Shown here: one piece after another, positions 37,474 through 48,005 of the stretch
How the letters are laid out: each line of letters begins with the position of its first letter
How positions within the stretch are numbered: the stretch's first letter is position 1
Assembly (NCBI GenBank): GCA_023014485.1
Contig: JAJOZX010012302.1
Coordinates: 50,398-114,397, forward strand
DNA length: 64,000 nt
From: Bathynomus jamesi
Taxonomy: Eukaryota > Arthropoda > Malacostraca > Isopoda > Cirolanidae
Direction: 5' to 3'
Program-made: the position numbers and the translations under genes
The notes under the pieces: generated by a model
What the model was told of the DNA's origin: nothing
Database searches by the model: none
What the model saw: the letters and a program-made list of their open reading frames with translations, nothing else

Positions 37474-37479
<6 letters not shown>
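34821..37479 (-). mobile_element. hAT-like DNA transposon, copy 2
   Basis: TAGGGTGGTCCAAA ends as in copy 1, inserted in an (AT)n tract. The left end matches copy 1 over the whole subterminal region. Near the right end (about 37345-37365) about 20 bp of the copy-1 subterminal inverted block are missing. It carries the longest transposase core of the two copies. Confidence 0.85.
35072..37318 (-). pseudogene. hAT-like transposase, unnamed family, frameshifted (copy 2)
   Basis: Frames: 36557-37318 (253 aa, start ATG 37318), 35547-36599 (350 aa, core) and 35072-35416 (114 aa, C-terminal). In the 350-aa frame HWDGK is at residues 64-68, FDTTASNTG at 131-139 and CRHH at 161-164. Downstream comes a helical region with a KYWHEA motif. 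The frame is lost at the (GTC)n/(GAA)n serine-acid tract near 36720, at a T-run near 35605, and at a 7-bp deletion near 35440. None of these is shared with copy 1, which is intact at the first and last of these sites. This shows independent decay of two recent insertions. Function is inferred from motifs and inverted ends. Confidence 0.75.
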
Positions 37480-37512
<33 letters not shown>

Positions 37513-37754
37513 TATAATATATATAACATACAATAAACGGAGAAATAAAAATAAAAAAAGGATTGTGGGAGGGCATACAAATTTGTAAGGAAAAACTATC
37601 GATTTTTAGCACAAGATCAAATGAATTGTTTCCAACCAATGTTATAAAAAAAAAAAAAAAATTTATACTGGAAATCTGCCGGGTTTTAGCACACTGCCCT
37701 TCTTGTATATAAAAATAAATTGAAAAATAAAAGTTATTAGAGTAGCATACAAGT

Positions 37755-38315
37755 TTACCAAAGATTTAGCGTTCTACCCTTCTTATCTAAATCTGTTCTG
37801 AAGGAATTCAAAACAACAGGATCGAGTTGAAAAAGACCTTTGCTTATGTTGAAGTTATTTGTAAGTTGGATAATGGCAGACTCAAGAATATTTCTATTAA
37901 CAATGTTGCTAGAGTGAAATAAAACTGAAGCATTATTCCAATCAATACAGTGGGATAACTCTGACAAATGGACAAAAAGGGCACTGGACGACTGTCCTGT
38001 TCTAACGGAATATTGATGCTGTTTTATACGTGTGTGCAAATCCTTTCCCGTCTGACCTATGTAAAAGGAATCACATTGTTTACAACCAATTTTATAGATA
38101 ATGCCTGAATTATTGGTAGGACTATTTTTTACTATGATATTTTTCACAATATTATTATATGAAAATACTACATTAATATCCAAAAGTTTAAGTACATTAG
38201 CAATGCCTAAAAAGCCCGGGAAAAATGGAAGTACTAAAATATTTTTTGACAAAGTACGAGTGTTGTTATTGACACGAGAGAAAGTTCGTTTTGCCTTGTT
38301 GAGACAAGGTTCCAT
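37755..38315 (-). pseudogene. PLE GIY-YIG endonuclease domain
   Basis: The 186-residue frame has the GIY-YIG nuclease signature: GIIY at 71-74, YIG at 85-87, a conserved Arg near 96 and Glu145 in NILESAII. C78xxC81 and several His residues fit the metal-binding version found in Penelope-like elements. This nuclease makes the nick that primes reverse transcription (family knowledge). The frame is complete to a stop after GRTLNLW, but a one-base shift near 38330-38350 separates it from the RT, so the polyprotein is broken. Confidence 0.9.
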
Positions 38316-38337
38316 AAACGCAGATGGATAACACAGA

Positions 38338-38845
38338 TCACTTCCAATACCGTTGATTTTTTTCTAATTCGGCATCGATGTATTCCGGACTGGCGATCCT
38401 AAGGGCGCGGAGAAACATTGAAGAAAAAATGGCCTTAGTGGGGGTATCATGTCCCGAGTAAAAGTGTACGTAGGACAAATTGTTTGTTCTTTCCCGATAG
38501 ATACTAAACTTAAAACCTGGGCTTTCCCTATGTACACGCACATCCAAAAACGGGATTGAATTGTCTTGTTCCACTTCTAAAGTAAACTTAATGGAGGGGA
38601 CTTGATCATTTAACTGAAGGAGGAAGTTATCCAGGTCACGATTCATGGGCCAGATACACAAAATATCGTCGACGTACCGCAACCAAGGGATGCCAACCAG
38701 GATTCTCGGAATGTAAGTAATTTCGAAAAACTCCATATAAATATTGGAGAGGAGGGGCGACAAGGGGTTGCCCATGGCCATCCCAAAAACTTGTTGATAA
38801 CACTGGTATGCATATGAAATTTTTTGTCTGCTGTGAGGGTTTTTT
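38338..38845 (-). pseudogene. PLE reverse transcriptase fragment
   Basis: Residues 3-10 of the 147-aa frame read MGNPLSPL, and RYVDDI at 35-40 supplies the catalytic YVDD. FLDV and a following basic region match the end of the palm and thumb. A few upstream residues (AYQCYQQVFG) are in frame before the start, which shows the ATG is internal. Motifs before B are absent, so it cannot encode an active enzyme. Confidence 0.9.
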
Positions 38846-39081
38846 CAACTCATATTATATAATTCGACCATGCTGAATTCGAAAATGACATTGGTTTTCC
38901 TCAATCAGGTCAGGTTTTTTCTCTATTGGCCATTTATTATAAGTCCAATTTTATCCCCAAATTTATTGATTTTTTTAGCTTAAACACTGTAGATACGAGT
39001 AATATTATAAGAACACTCGTGAAAAATGAAAACATTGTGTGAATAAATACTTTTATTCATACAATGAATATGGAAAAAAGT

Positions 39082-41324
39082 TTATTGAGGAAGGAATGAA
39101 GTTTTTTTGGCTTTCCGTCTGTGTTTTTCTTCGGGCACGTCTCGCTTCAAACACCAGCAATAGTCCGCCAGCATATTGATATCCCAGTTTCCCTGGTACC
39201 TTCTTCCATTATTTTGATATCTTGGTGAAATCGTTCACCCTGTTCCTCACTATAATCCCCGCAATTTTCAGGAAAATAGTCCAAGTGGGACCACAAAAAG
39301 TGCATTTTTATAGACATGCGCGACCCATGAGCTTTGAAAGCTTCCATCAAGTTTTCGACAACGGACTCGTATTCTGGACTTCTACGGTTGCCAAGAAAAT
39401 CAGTGACAACTGATTTGAATGCCTGCCAGGCATTCTTCTCAGTTGGAGTCATTGCGTTTTCGAACTGAGTATCCTTGATCAAAGTTCGAATTTGAGGACC
39501 ATCAAAAACCCCAGCATTTAGTTTAGCATCAGATATGAGGAAATTTACTCTCGAGATATCGGAATGCTGAACCCTCCTTATTCATTGATTTGATGAAATT
39601 TTTCATCAAGCCCAGCTTAATATGAAGTGGTGGGAGCAAAATTTTTGTTGGTGGTACAAGGGGCACTGAAACGACATTATGCGACCCAGGTTCAAAATTC
39701 TCTCTGGATGCCCATTCACGCTGTGCATAGTGCTTCTCATCGCTCGGCTATCCCATTTGCAGAGGAAACATGGGTATTTCGTGTATCCCCCTTGCATTCC
39801 CAATACAAATGCCACAATCTGAAAAAAAATGAAAATATTTAAAGAATTTAGAGAATTTGTTCTATCAGATAAAAAAATCTATGCATTGGTCTGTATCACT
39901 TCTGTGGGGAAGTTAAGTGTTCTTATACGCTCTCAAATAACCTTTGGAAAAACAACATAGTCAATAGCAATAGTTTACTTATGATATTAGTATTACCTTC
40001 AAATCTCCACAGATCCTCTAGTTATGTTGGTCGTATACGAGAGCATCCAGTAAAATTTTCATGTTATCGTAGCTCTCAGTAAGTTGTACGGAATGTGCTA
40101 CAGGGACTGATGCAACCCTATTCCCAATGTTGAGAAGTACTGCTTTCAAACTTCGTTTAGACGAGTCTATAAATAGCCTCCATTCTGATGCGTTATATGG
40201 CAGGCCCAAGGATTCGATTAGCCCCTCAACATTGCAGCAGTACACTAAGGAAGAGGTATTTTCGTGCACTTCAAAAAACTTGCGGAATTCTTCCTCTCGT
40301 TTCCTATACCAGGAGAATGTTGTTCCCGGAGCCAGCAAGTTGTCCTCTCGAAGTCGTGAGCCCAAGATCTCGGCAGCTAATTTGGAAAGTCCTAAATCCC
40401 TGGTAAGATCATTAAGTTTGGCCTGGTTGAGAGGCCTCGGCTCATTTGAAGCGGTATTTTGAGGTATATACGACTGGGACTGGTCATTGGCATTGGTCAT
40501 TGATTCATCATCAGAATCATCGAAGTCCAGGGTTTGAGGTGGGTCGGGTATTGGAATTCCAGGACCATGGGGTACAGGTCTCATAGCAGAAGGAATGTCA
40601 GGGTATACAACAATGTGTTTATTCTTCTTGTTAACTCCTGAAATAGAAACATGGATATAAAACTTGCATATGAAATAGAAGAAGCATTCAGACAGTGGCG
40701 GCTCGTGAGGGAAGGCTGCGGTCTGTAAGATATGAAATAGGTCGATGGAGTCTGTATATTTTCTTTCTTTTTCATTCATATTGTCCCTTCGGGACAATAT
40801 GAATGAAAAAGAAAGAAAATATACAATCATTGTAAATGTAACTTGTATAACAATATGTATGTGTAAATGTATTTTCTATAACAATATGTATATGTAAATG
40901 TATGATTACCATTATGGTGAATATTATGCTATATATGGTGAATATTACATTATGGTGAATATTATGTCAAGTTTCATACGAGGATTTCAAAATATTTAAG
41001 AAAAATAAATTTATGAGCCCACCTTGGAGGTTTGTCATGCAGAAATAGCAATCTGTCACGTGATCCTTTCCTTCTCTCCAAATCATGGGAATTCCAAAAG
41101 GCAAAGATTTCTCTGCCTTTGCTCCATCATCTCAAATTTTCAATGCACGTCTTGCAGCACATATGAGGGGCGAAATTTTTGTCCTGGTCCCCTAGCTTAA
41201 TTCCAAAGTATGCTCTATACATTGTCTTCACAAATTTAGTGATTTGGGACTGGTTATTTGGCATGGTAACCGTCCCACATATGTAGCAGAATCTATTGGG
41301 ATCATTTTTACACGCTCTATTCAT
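39082..41324 (-). pseudogene. Multi-exon gene of an unnamed family, disabled
   Basis: Minus-strand exons: 41324-41023 (MNRACKNDPNRFCYICG, with CxxC pairs), 40637-39997 (PHGPGIPIPDPP, LGSRLREDNLLAPGTTFSW, SEWRLFIDSSKRSLK) and 39818-39082 (GGYTKYPCFLCKWDSRA, MHFLWSHLDYFPENCGDYSE, GERFHQDI). The introns (41022-40638 and 39996-39819) have GT/AG ends at CAAG/GTGGGC, TTTCAG/GAG, GAAG/GTAATA and TTTTCAG/ATT. Disabling changes are a TAG where Trp is expected just before CGDLK near 40017, and frame shifts near 41110, 39735, 39550 and 39190. I recall similar uncharacterised proteins in arthropods and hydrozoans; no function is known to me. It may be a transposon-borne gene, but no inverted ends were found. 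Confidence 0.7.
40754..40824. repeat. Perfect 34-bp-arm hairpin
   Basis: Arms 40754-40787 and 40791-40824 are exact inverse copies with a 3-base TTC loop, inside the first intron of the pseudogene. Confidence 0.93.
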
Positions 41325-41671
41325 TATGAAATATTTTATCTATATGCCTGAAAAGTAAAAAAAGATATACAAGTGAAACAAGTGATGATAGATGTTACTG
41401 TTCCAATTCCGCTTTGACAAAATCACGAAAAATTCTATTTTACTTATGAGGCCATAGCCGGATAACCTGAGCTGATTGAGAAAAACGGATTGCAGATTCG
41501 AAATCAGCAGGAAACACTATAAGAATCACTTACAAAACCCTTGACAGCAAAATTGATGCAAACCAGTGTAATACTCGTTATTGAAAGTGAATTTACAGTC
41601 TTTGATGCACAGCTTAATAAGTTCCAGAACAATGTGTGAAGGTAGTGGCAGGTCATACTTATGTAATTATC

Positions 41672-42240
41672 CAACTTACAAATCCATTATCCAACTTACA
41701 AATAACTTCAACATAAGCAAAGGTCTTTTTCAACTCGATCCTGTTGTTTTGAATTCCTTCAGAACAGATTTAGATAAGAAGGGTAGAACGCTAAATCTTT
41801 GGTAAACTTGTATGCTACTCTAATAACTTTTATTTTTCAATTTATTTTTATATACAAGAAGGGCAGAGTGCTAAAACCCTGGCAGATTTCCAGTATAAAT
41901 TTTTTTTTAAATTTTTTTTTATAACATTGGTTGGAAACAATTCATTTGATCTTGTGCTAAAAATCGATAGTTTTTCCTTACAAATTTGTATGCCCCTCCC
42001 ACAATCCTCTAATTTTTAATTTTATTTCTCCGTTTATTGTATATACACTATATAGTATATATATATATATATTTTTTTTTTGTAACCTATATATAGGCTG
42101 TAACTCTTTATGTACTTCAGTGTTCCTGAGGATGTCATTAGACGAAAGCGCTTGAGCACCATTCTGTGTTTCCTTTCCTTCGTGGTTTTATTCATCATAA
42201 ATATTTTTCACGTGTTACTTTCGTGAAATAATTTTCATAT
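41672..42240 (+). mobile_element. PLE 3' fragment: GIY-YIG tail, UTR and ribozyme end
   Basis: Starts in the endonuclease C-terminus (IIQLTNNFNISKGLFQLD... to GRTLNLW, stop at 41803-41805). It continues through the untranslated region, a (TA)n/T-run and the hammerhead, then ends in TTTCACGTGTTACTTTCGTG. It is inverted relative to 34675-38850. Confidence 0.88.
42120..42159 (+). ncRNA. Hammerhead ribozyme in PLE end
   Basis: Stem I GUGUUC (42120-42125) pairs with GAGCAC (42154-42159). The core is CUGAGGA, stem II GUC-AUUA-GAC after one extra U, then GAAA and a stem III seed AGCGCU with cleavage triplet C-U-U. The self-complementary GCGC suggests stem III forms between two molecules, as reported for short-stem hammerheads of Penelope-like elements. 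Confidence 0.8.
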
Positions 42241-42256
42241 ATACACACACACACAC

Positions 42257-42652
42257 AGGGTGTCCCGTAAGTCTGGAACCATAGGGCAAAATAAGTAATT
42301 CATATTTTTCCGTTTATGCAAGTGCCCATGATGTCTTTGAGTAAGGAAGAACGCATCCAGGTAATTCTGCTCGTAGGAAATCGGAGTCAGAGGGAGGTCG
42401 CTGAGGAATTTAACAGATTGCATCCGGACCGCGCTCCGATAACACACAGCTGTGTCGGCAAACTTGTAGCAAAGTTCAGGGAAACGGGATCCATAGGAGA
42501 TAAACCACGCAGTGGACCTCCGAGAACATCCACCGACGATGACACAGCCGCTACCATCCTCGCTCATTTCACAAACAGTCCCCAAAAGTCTCTCTGGCAT
42601 TTTATTGCTGTTTTTATCGGTTTGCGCTATGGTTCCAGACTTACGGGACACC

Positions 42653-42654
<2 letters not shown>
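42257..42654 (+). mobile_element. Tc1/mariner-related deletion derivative with DUF4817-like N-terminus
   Basis: Inverted ends AGGGTGTCCCGTAAGTCTGG run 30+ bp at both sides. The plus strand from 42328 encodes MSLSKEERIQVILLVGNRSQ and a helix-turn-helix region (AEEFNRLHPDRAPI, KLVAKFRETGSI). It then runs directly into the right end, so the whole catalytic domain has been deleted. Confidence 0.82.

Positions 42655-42717
<63 letters not shown>
42653..42717. repeat. (TA)n microsatellite
   Basis: Joins the previous element to a PLE end. Confidence 0.97.
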
Positions 42718-42719
<2 letters not shown>

Positions 42720-42840
42720 GATGCAAACCCACAAGGAAAAAGAAAAATGATTCCGAGGCCTTTCGTGTATTCAGAAGTACACCTCATCAGGGAATGACGA
42801 GTGAGTGTGGGACCAGACTGTGGGTGGGTGGGTTTACATC
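42718..42840 (-). mobile_element. PLE end of a second family
   Basis: Carries the hammerhead at 42750-42795 and, after it, GAAAAATGATT and CTTGTGGGTTTGCATCAT on the minus strand. It relates to the pair at 4701-4853. Confidence 0.7.
42750..42795 (-). ncRNA. Hammerhead ribozyme, best preserved
   Basis: Minus strand: stem I AUUCC (42795-42791) pairs with GGAAU (42754-42750). The core is CUGAUGA, stem II GUGUA/UACAC with a closing G, then GAAA, palindromic stem III seed GGCC and cleavage triplet C-U-C. Every invariant core position is present and both stem I and stem II pair perfectly. Confidence 0.82.
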
Positions 42841-42870
42841 ATTAATTTCGCGTGTTTAATTGTGAAATTC

Positions 42871-42871
<1 letters not shown>

Positions 42872-42924
<53 letters not shown>

Positions 42925-42946
42925 GGTGTGTGTGTGTGTGTGTGTG
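42872..42946. repeat. (AT)n and (GT)n microsatellite
   Basis: AT tract followed by GT. Confidence 0.97.
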
Positions 42947-43032
42947 CAGGGTGGCCCAAAAGTAGGCATACAGTTTCACAAGACAAGTTGATTTTTTAAA
43001 TTCAACTGTATACCTACTTTTGACCCACCCTG
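42947..43032. mobile_element. 86-bp MITE
   Basis: CAGGGTGGCCCAAAAGTAGG and CAGGGTGGGTCAAAAGTAGG face inward. Inverted pairing extends to about 29 bp with a few mismatches. Confidence 0.8.
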
Positions 43033-43052
43033 TGTATGTGTATATATATATA

Positions 43053-43619
43053 CCGGGTGTCCGAGAATTATCTGTACAATTTTTGGCTGTATTAAAAGTC
43101 AACCATGAGTGTAGAAATTCCAGTGTTGTCCCATTTTACAGAGAATCTCATTAAATTTTTTCTGATACCACGTTTTGACAAGTTTTTTAGAAATGTACGC
43201 GGGTGACAGACATTGATGATTTAAAAGCAAGAATCACAGCTGCTATTGAGCGAATTGATGTGGATATGCTGCAGCGTAGATGGCAACATTTGGAGTATCG
43301 ATTGGATGTTTTGCGAATCACTAATGGTGCACATATCGAATGTTTGTAACAACGTTACTTTAATAAAAGAAACTTTTGAAAATACAGATTCTAAATAATC
43401 TTGTTTAAGAATTTTACGTGCGTTATCAAGAATTTATTAAAAGATGAAATTGTACAGATAATGTTCGGACACACTGGAATTTCTAAAAAACTTGTCAAAA
43501 CTTGGTATCAGAAAAAAACTTAGAGATTCTCTGTAAAATGGGACAACACTGGAATTTCTACACTTCATGGTTGACTTAATAACAGCCAAAAATTGTACAG
43601 ATAATTCTCGGACACCCTG
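43053..43619 (+). mobile_element. Tc1/mariner-like derivative with ~140-bp inverted ends
   Basis: CGGGTGTCCGAGAATTATCT at the left pairs with AGGGTGTCCGAGAATTATCT (read inward) at the right. The match continues about 140 bp, apart from small indels. TA lies outside both ends. Confidence 0.85.
43203..43349 (+). pseudogene. Transposase C-terminal remnant in the 43-kb element
   Basis: VTDIDDLKARITAAIERID, then LQRRWQHLEYRLDVLRITN and GAHIECL with a TAA stop. This matches the end of DDE transposases of the same group as the 42.3-kb and 49-kb remnants. No catalytic residues remain. Confidence 0.8.
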
Positions 43620-44321
43620 TATATATATATATATATTTACTGACCTAAAAAAGGAATGGGAATCCCAGTGAGTAAGAATCAATTCACTAAATTCCTCTAT
43701 GTTGACTGGTAGGTCATCATTCCACTTGTCAACACGGTTATCATCATTGTTGAGATTAGCTGAAAATTTCTACATTTTACGCACGTTGACCTTAATTTTA
43801 CGCATTTACACTTTTTAGCAGTTATGTCAATAAAACTCCGATAATGATATTCAGTAATGATATTCAATTCAGTGATAACTGATAAGGAAGATATCTAATC
43901 GCGGTTCATACTTTAATGAACGTATGACTATTCGTATCTAAGTTGAAATTTCTATCGAAATTGTATTGTATTCCGGTTTATTCAATTTGGTTAAGTTGAT
44001 ATCAATACATTTCATTGATTAAGAATTAATTTGTATCCTGTTAGTTAAACTGAAACTTTACGGACGTTGGGTACAATTGGTAGCTATTCATTTTGATGAT
44101 TACTTACCACTTACCTTCATTCCCATTCCCACTTTCGGAGTCCGAAAGTCGGAATTCTAGAGTTGAGGAAACGATTTCCCGATTTGGAAAAGATGAATCG
44201 TAGACCCGAGGGGCATTTTTTTGTGGAAAACGCCCAACTTAACCCTTCTGTCGAACAACGGGTAAAGTGAATAATTGAGAGTAAACTATTAGTGTAGGTG
44301 GTTACTACGACTAACCACCGA
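43620..44321. other. No gene seen
   Basis: AT-rich. Contains CCCACTTTCGGAGTCCGAAAGT near 44128, a short inverted sequence. No RNA gene or ORF was recognised. Confidence 0.5.
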
Positions 44322-44430
44322 GACCAAAAAGGTTGATCGATTTGAAAATTGCTTCCTTTGAGATTCTGACTTTCGGATTTCTCATTCCTGGACTAATGCT
44401 GAAATGGGGAAGACCTAATTTGTAACCCGA
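44322..44430 (+). repeat. Interspersed repeat B, copy 3
   Basis: GATCGATTTGAAAATTGCTT, GAGATTCTGACTTTCGGA and CTCATTCCTGGAC align with 26206-26330. Confidence 0.55.
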
Positions 44431-45910
44431 GAACCCAGTTTTTCATATTAATTGACAAGATATAAAACTAAAGGTATCAGACACTACCGAAGGAGCGAGA
44501 TTAGTGTCGTACTGGTTACCACTAGTCGTAAATGGTGGCTCGTTGTTCCTATAATGACCTCGTAGTTGTCTGTGGTCATTAATATTTGTGAGTACTTTCA
44601 GAGGGTCTGTTTTAGTTTAGGCTTTAGGTGGGGTCACGACAAACTACCTAATTTATTTTTACTTTACGTTTCTGAGTGCTGGAATTTATAATTTAAGGCC
44701 TTAAAAAAGTGAACATTCGATAATCTCTCTAGTTTTATTATGAATAAATTATTTTTAGTTAACTTATGTCAATTGTTTAGTAGGACCTTTTCGTCCTTCT
44801 TCAGGTGACGTTTGTAAAGTGCTCATGAATCTCAATTGCGGGCACCTTTCACTCACCCCGTGGTCCCCCTGGGCTCTTCCAAACTCGTAGAGGGGGGTAT
44901 ACTTTGGCCTCCCCCCCCTTCCTCAGTGTCCTACTCACCCCTCCACCCCCGGAGCCCGTGTTGGTTCGTTGCCCCTCGACGAATCCCCGAGAAGTGGATT
45001 CGGTGTTCGTTTCTGATTGTCTTTAATTGTTCATCCGATTCCCTCCGCCGGCGATGTGTGAACCCAAGTACGTTTCACGGCCGTGTGTACGTGTGTATAC
45101 TGTCTGTGGTCGGGGTTATCTCATCGTGTCTGGATCTAAAAAGAGAAGAATGAAGCGTATCTGTCTGTCTCTCGTGTTTGAAGACGTTTGTATAGACATT
45201 GATATTTCGTGTTGTTATTTTTGTAGTAGTAATGAATTCTGTAACGGAATTCAATCGTGGAGTTTTGAAATCTTTGATCTAGGGCCTTAAAATATATAGG
45301 GTTTCATCGCACTCTACAGCTGTCTTTGCAACGTGTTAACGAGACATTTTGTCAACACCTTTTTCGGGTGTAAAGTAAGGTTAGGTTAGGTTAGGTTTGG
45401 TTGCTGTTACCTGTTGGTAAAATTTCGCCTTAACCAAACGGGTTCTGGAATATTTGTGCCAGCAATAAATTTATTTCGACATTTATAAAACTAAATTTCG
45501 AGTGATTGGTTAATACCGGTAATTGAATTTGACTATAGATAAATTTATGCCAGTCTACCCTACTTCCGTATTCGTATAAACGACGGTTTACGCGTTATAC
45601 CGCGTGGGTATTACCGGGTATGTAACGCGTAGATACTGTTTGAAATAAGATGTAAGATGTCTTCTCTCCGCACCAATTCTTGATTATTTGTTATTATTAT
45701 TATTTAAAGTATGTTTTCGAATTCATTGTACCGTTTCTCTCCCTTCTTACCAACCGGTTATTACACAGAACAATATACTTCCAAATGAGTAAAACAATAC
45801 GAGCCTTCTGCGCAATTTGTATGCAATGACTGTATGCAGTAAAATGCATAATGCTCCCTCTAACTAACATCTGCCATAAAAGGTTACATATACTCGTAGG
45901 TTGAATGTTT

Positions 45911-45915
<5 letters not shown>
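44431..45915. other. No recognised gene; short TTAGG-like tract
   Basis: A GC-rich patch at 44826-45060 has open frames but no known motif. GGTTAGGTTAGGTTAGG at about 45377-45397 is a short telomere-like run. Confidence 0.45.

Positions 45916-45975
<60 letters not shown>
45916..45975. repeat. (AT)n microsatellite
   Basis: Sixty bases of AT. Confidence 0.98.
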
Positions 45976-45977
<2 letters not shown>

Positions 45978-46499
45978 AGAGAAACAAAAACAGTAAGATC
46001 TGCGCAAGGCTAGCCCCAAGAAGTAGGGAAAAATGGAAAAAAATAGAAAAAAAAATAAATGAAAATAAAGACTACTAAAAACTTACATCATGCTTCCACT
46101 TATAGACGCGTTCAGTTTTCACCCAGGAATAGTAGTAATAGTAAAGTATCGAACAAGCAAGGCTCTCCCTCCTCCGCCAGTCATTGCTCACAGGAAATTG
46201 TTGCGAAAGAAGGTTTATAGGAAAGTAGGAAAAATGAGAATATATCTTCAGAATTTATTCACACCACGCCTACACTAAACTACTTAAGTCTTAACCCTTA
46301 AAAGGAAATCATGGGGCAGAAATGAATTGCGTGTTGGGTCTGTGGGACCCCGTGAATTCCTATCTAGGATCAATTAATCTAATTTACACCATGGACTTTT
46401 TCCTTTGAGATTTTTTATTTATTTATTATATAAAAGAAGTCATTATTTCATCGCCGCATCATTTCCCCGATGAATGCCAAGGCCATCGTGCCGAGACTC

Positions 46500-48005
46500 G
46501 CTTTCATAAATTAACTGCATTGCTATCTTTCGCACTGGAATTAGATAAGGGAGCACTGATCCAGAGGCACCCCAGCCGGTCAGCAGTCCCCAGTTTAAGA
46601 ATTCCTATGAAAGTGTACATAGAGTATTTGAGTCCCCTCTCCCAACCTTTTTTTTTTAAGAAGATTTATCATATCCTGAATATTGCGTCCTTCGCATAGG
46701 AATTAGATGAGGAAGTACTGATCCAGAGGCGCCTACTAGTTTAAGAATTCTCCCGACAGTGTATGTATGCGTAATACTTTTTCTTAACGAACTTCCGATA
46801 CACACTTTGAAACTAAAATTCTACAGTACTCGGGTTAAGTAGATTCCCCGAAGATGAATATGTCCGTTCGGAGGTTTTGAATTCCGAGATTTCTCACCAG
46901 GCTTCCCATCATCTGAGAACTTCTTGCGCTCTAAAACCAGACCAGCGGCTTCTACTACATTTATTGGCAAAGGGAACATCCTATATACTATTGAGCTAAA
47001 ATGTGTTTGTGTGTCTGTCCGCTTCGGAACCGTGCACAGACTAAACGGCACATCATAAAATTGTGCAACCACCACCAACCGATAGCCCATGAGCTGCCAA
47101 TGTGCTCTATCAAGTTTCCCGGTCCTAGGTCACTCCGCGGCCGAGCACGAGCTATTTAATGTCTATTACGAGTGAATGTAAGTACTTCGAAAACGAAAAT
47201 GACGAGAGCAGAAAACATAATAAACAGTTTGGTAGTCCCGATAATACGTAAGTACCAATACACATATATACAATATACATATACATATTACATATACAGC
47301 TGTGACATATACTGTAACATATACTGCTACCTGCCCGGAGGGCGATAGCGAGCTACCGCTTGTTACTAAATTAGTACTCTATCCGAACTAATCTTCCCCG
47401 CAAGCAGTTCCCTTTATAATAACGAAAAAAAAAAAAAAAACGAAGGAGCAAAAAAACGAAAGAAAGGGAGAGAGAAGAGTTATTTCCCAAAATAATTAAA
47501 TATGGTTATTTGGAGTTTCTAATTCCCGAGAATTCCCATCTATTAAAAACGGATAAATAAAAGAAAGTAAAAGAAGAAATCTATCATTTGAGAACGCTTA
47601 ATGCTCTGATATCAGACCCAGCCAGCACCTCCTACTACATTTACGATCAAAGGGGAACATCATTATCTCCAACCGCCTCCCCTTATGACCCTTCTTCGTA
47701 GGCTTATTCGGAGGTTTTAACCCGATCGTTTTCAATGACCACACTCGGTGCTCCGTAAACGGACCAGACCAGCACCACCTACCGTATTTACATCTAAAGA
47801 TATATCAGTTCTATTTCAATGCATAAGCACTATATACCTGAAGAGTAGCCATCCTTTATGCTTAATTAATTATTCGGTGGTTTTGACTCCCAAGAATTGC
47901 CATCAAGCTTCCTGTGTCTACCAATGGGGTATCACCCGAGAACTCTCAGTGCTCTGCAGCCAGACTCGATCAGCACCTCGTTCATTTACTGCAAAAGGAA
48001 AATTG
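46500..48005. repeat. Diverged direct repeats around dispersed repeat copy 2
   Basis: Unit 1 (ACTGATCCAGAGGC, TTTAAGAATTC) occurs near 46555 and 46715. Unit 2 (CGGAGGTTTTGA, CATCATCTGAGAAC, AGACCAGC, CTACATTTA, GGGAACATC) occurs near 46866, 47575, 47709 and 47874 with increasing divergence. I do not recognise the family. Confidence 0.6.
46978..47364 (-). repeat. Dispersed repeat copy 2, lacking the MITE
   Basis: Reverse-complement match to 722-1333 without the 203-bp MITE. The empty site reads CTCGTAAT on the minus strand near 47172. Confidence 0.78.

Larger units (their letters stand above)
34675..38850 (-). mobile_element. Penelope-like element, 5'-truncated, split by the hAT-like copy 2
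   Basis: Reading from the minus strand: a partial reverse transcriptase, a GIY-YIG endonuclease, a 3' untranslated region (37480-37754) and a terminal segment with a hammerhead motif (34675-34800). The 2.66-kb hAT-like element sits in the untranslated region. The uninterrupted arrangement is visible in the plus-strand copy at 41806-42240. The element ends near 38850, upstream of RT motif B, so most of the RT is absent. Confidence 0.85.

Noticed and set aside
44836..45290. GC-rich open frames
   Set aside because: Overlapping short frames, no splice context or known motif.
45377..45397. TTAGG-like telomeric repeat
   Set aside because: Only about three units; such runs also occur by chance in arthropod DNA with GGTTA-rich sequence, and there is no array.
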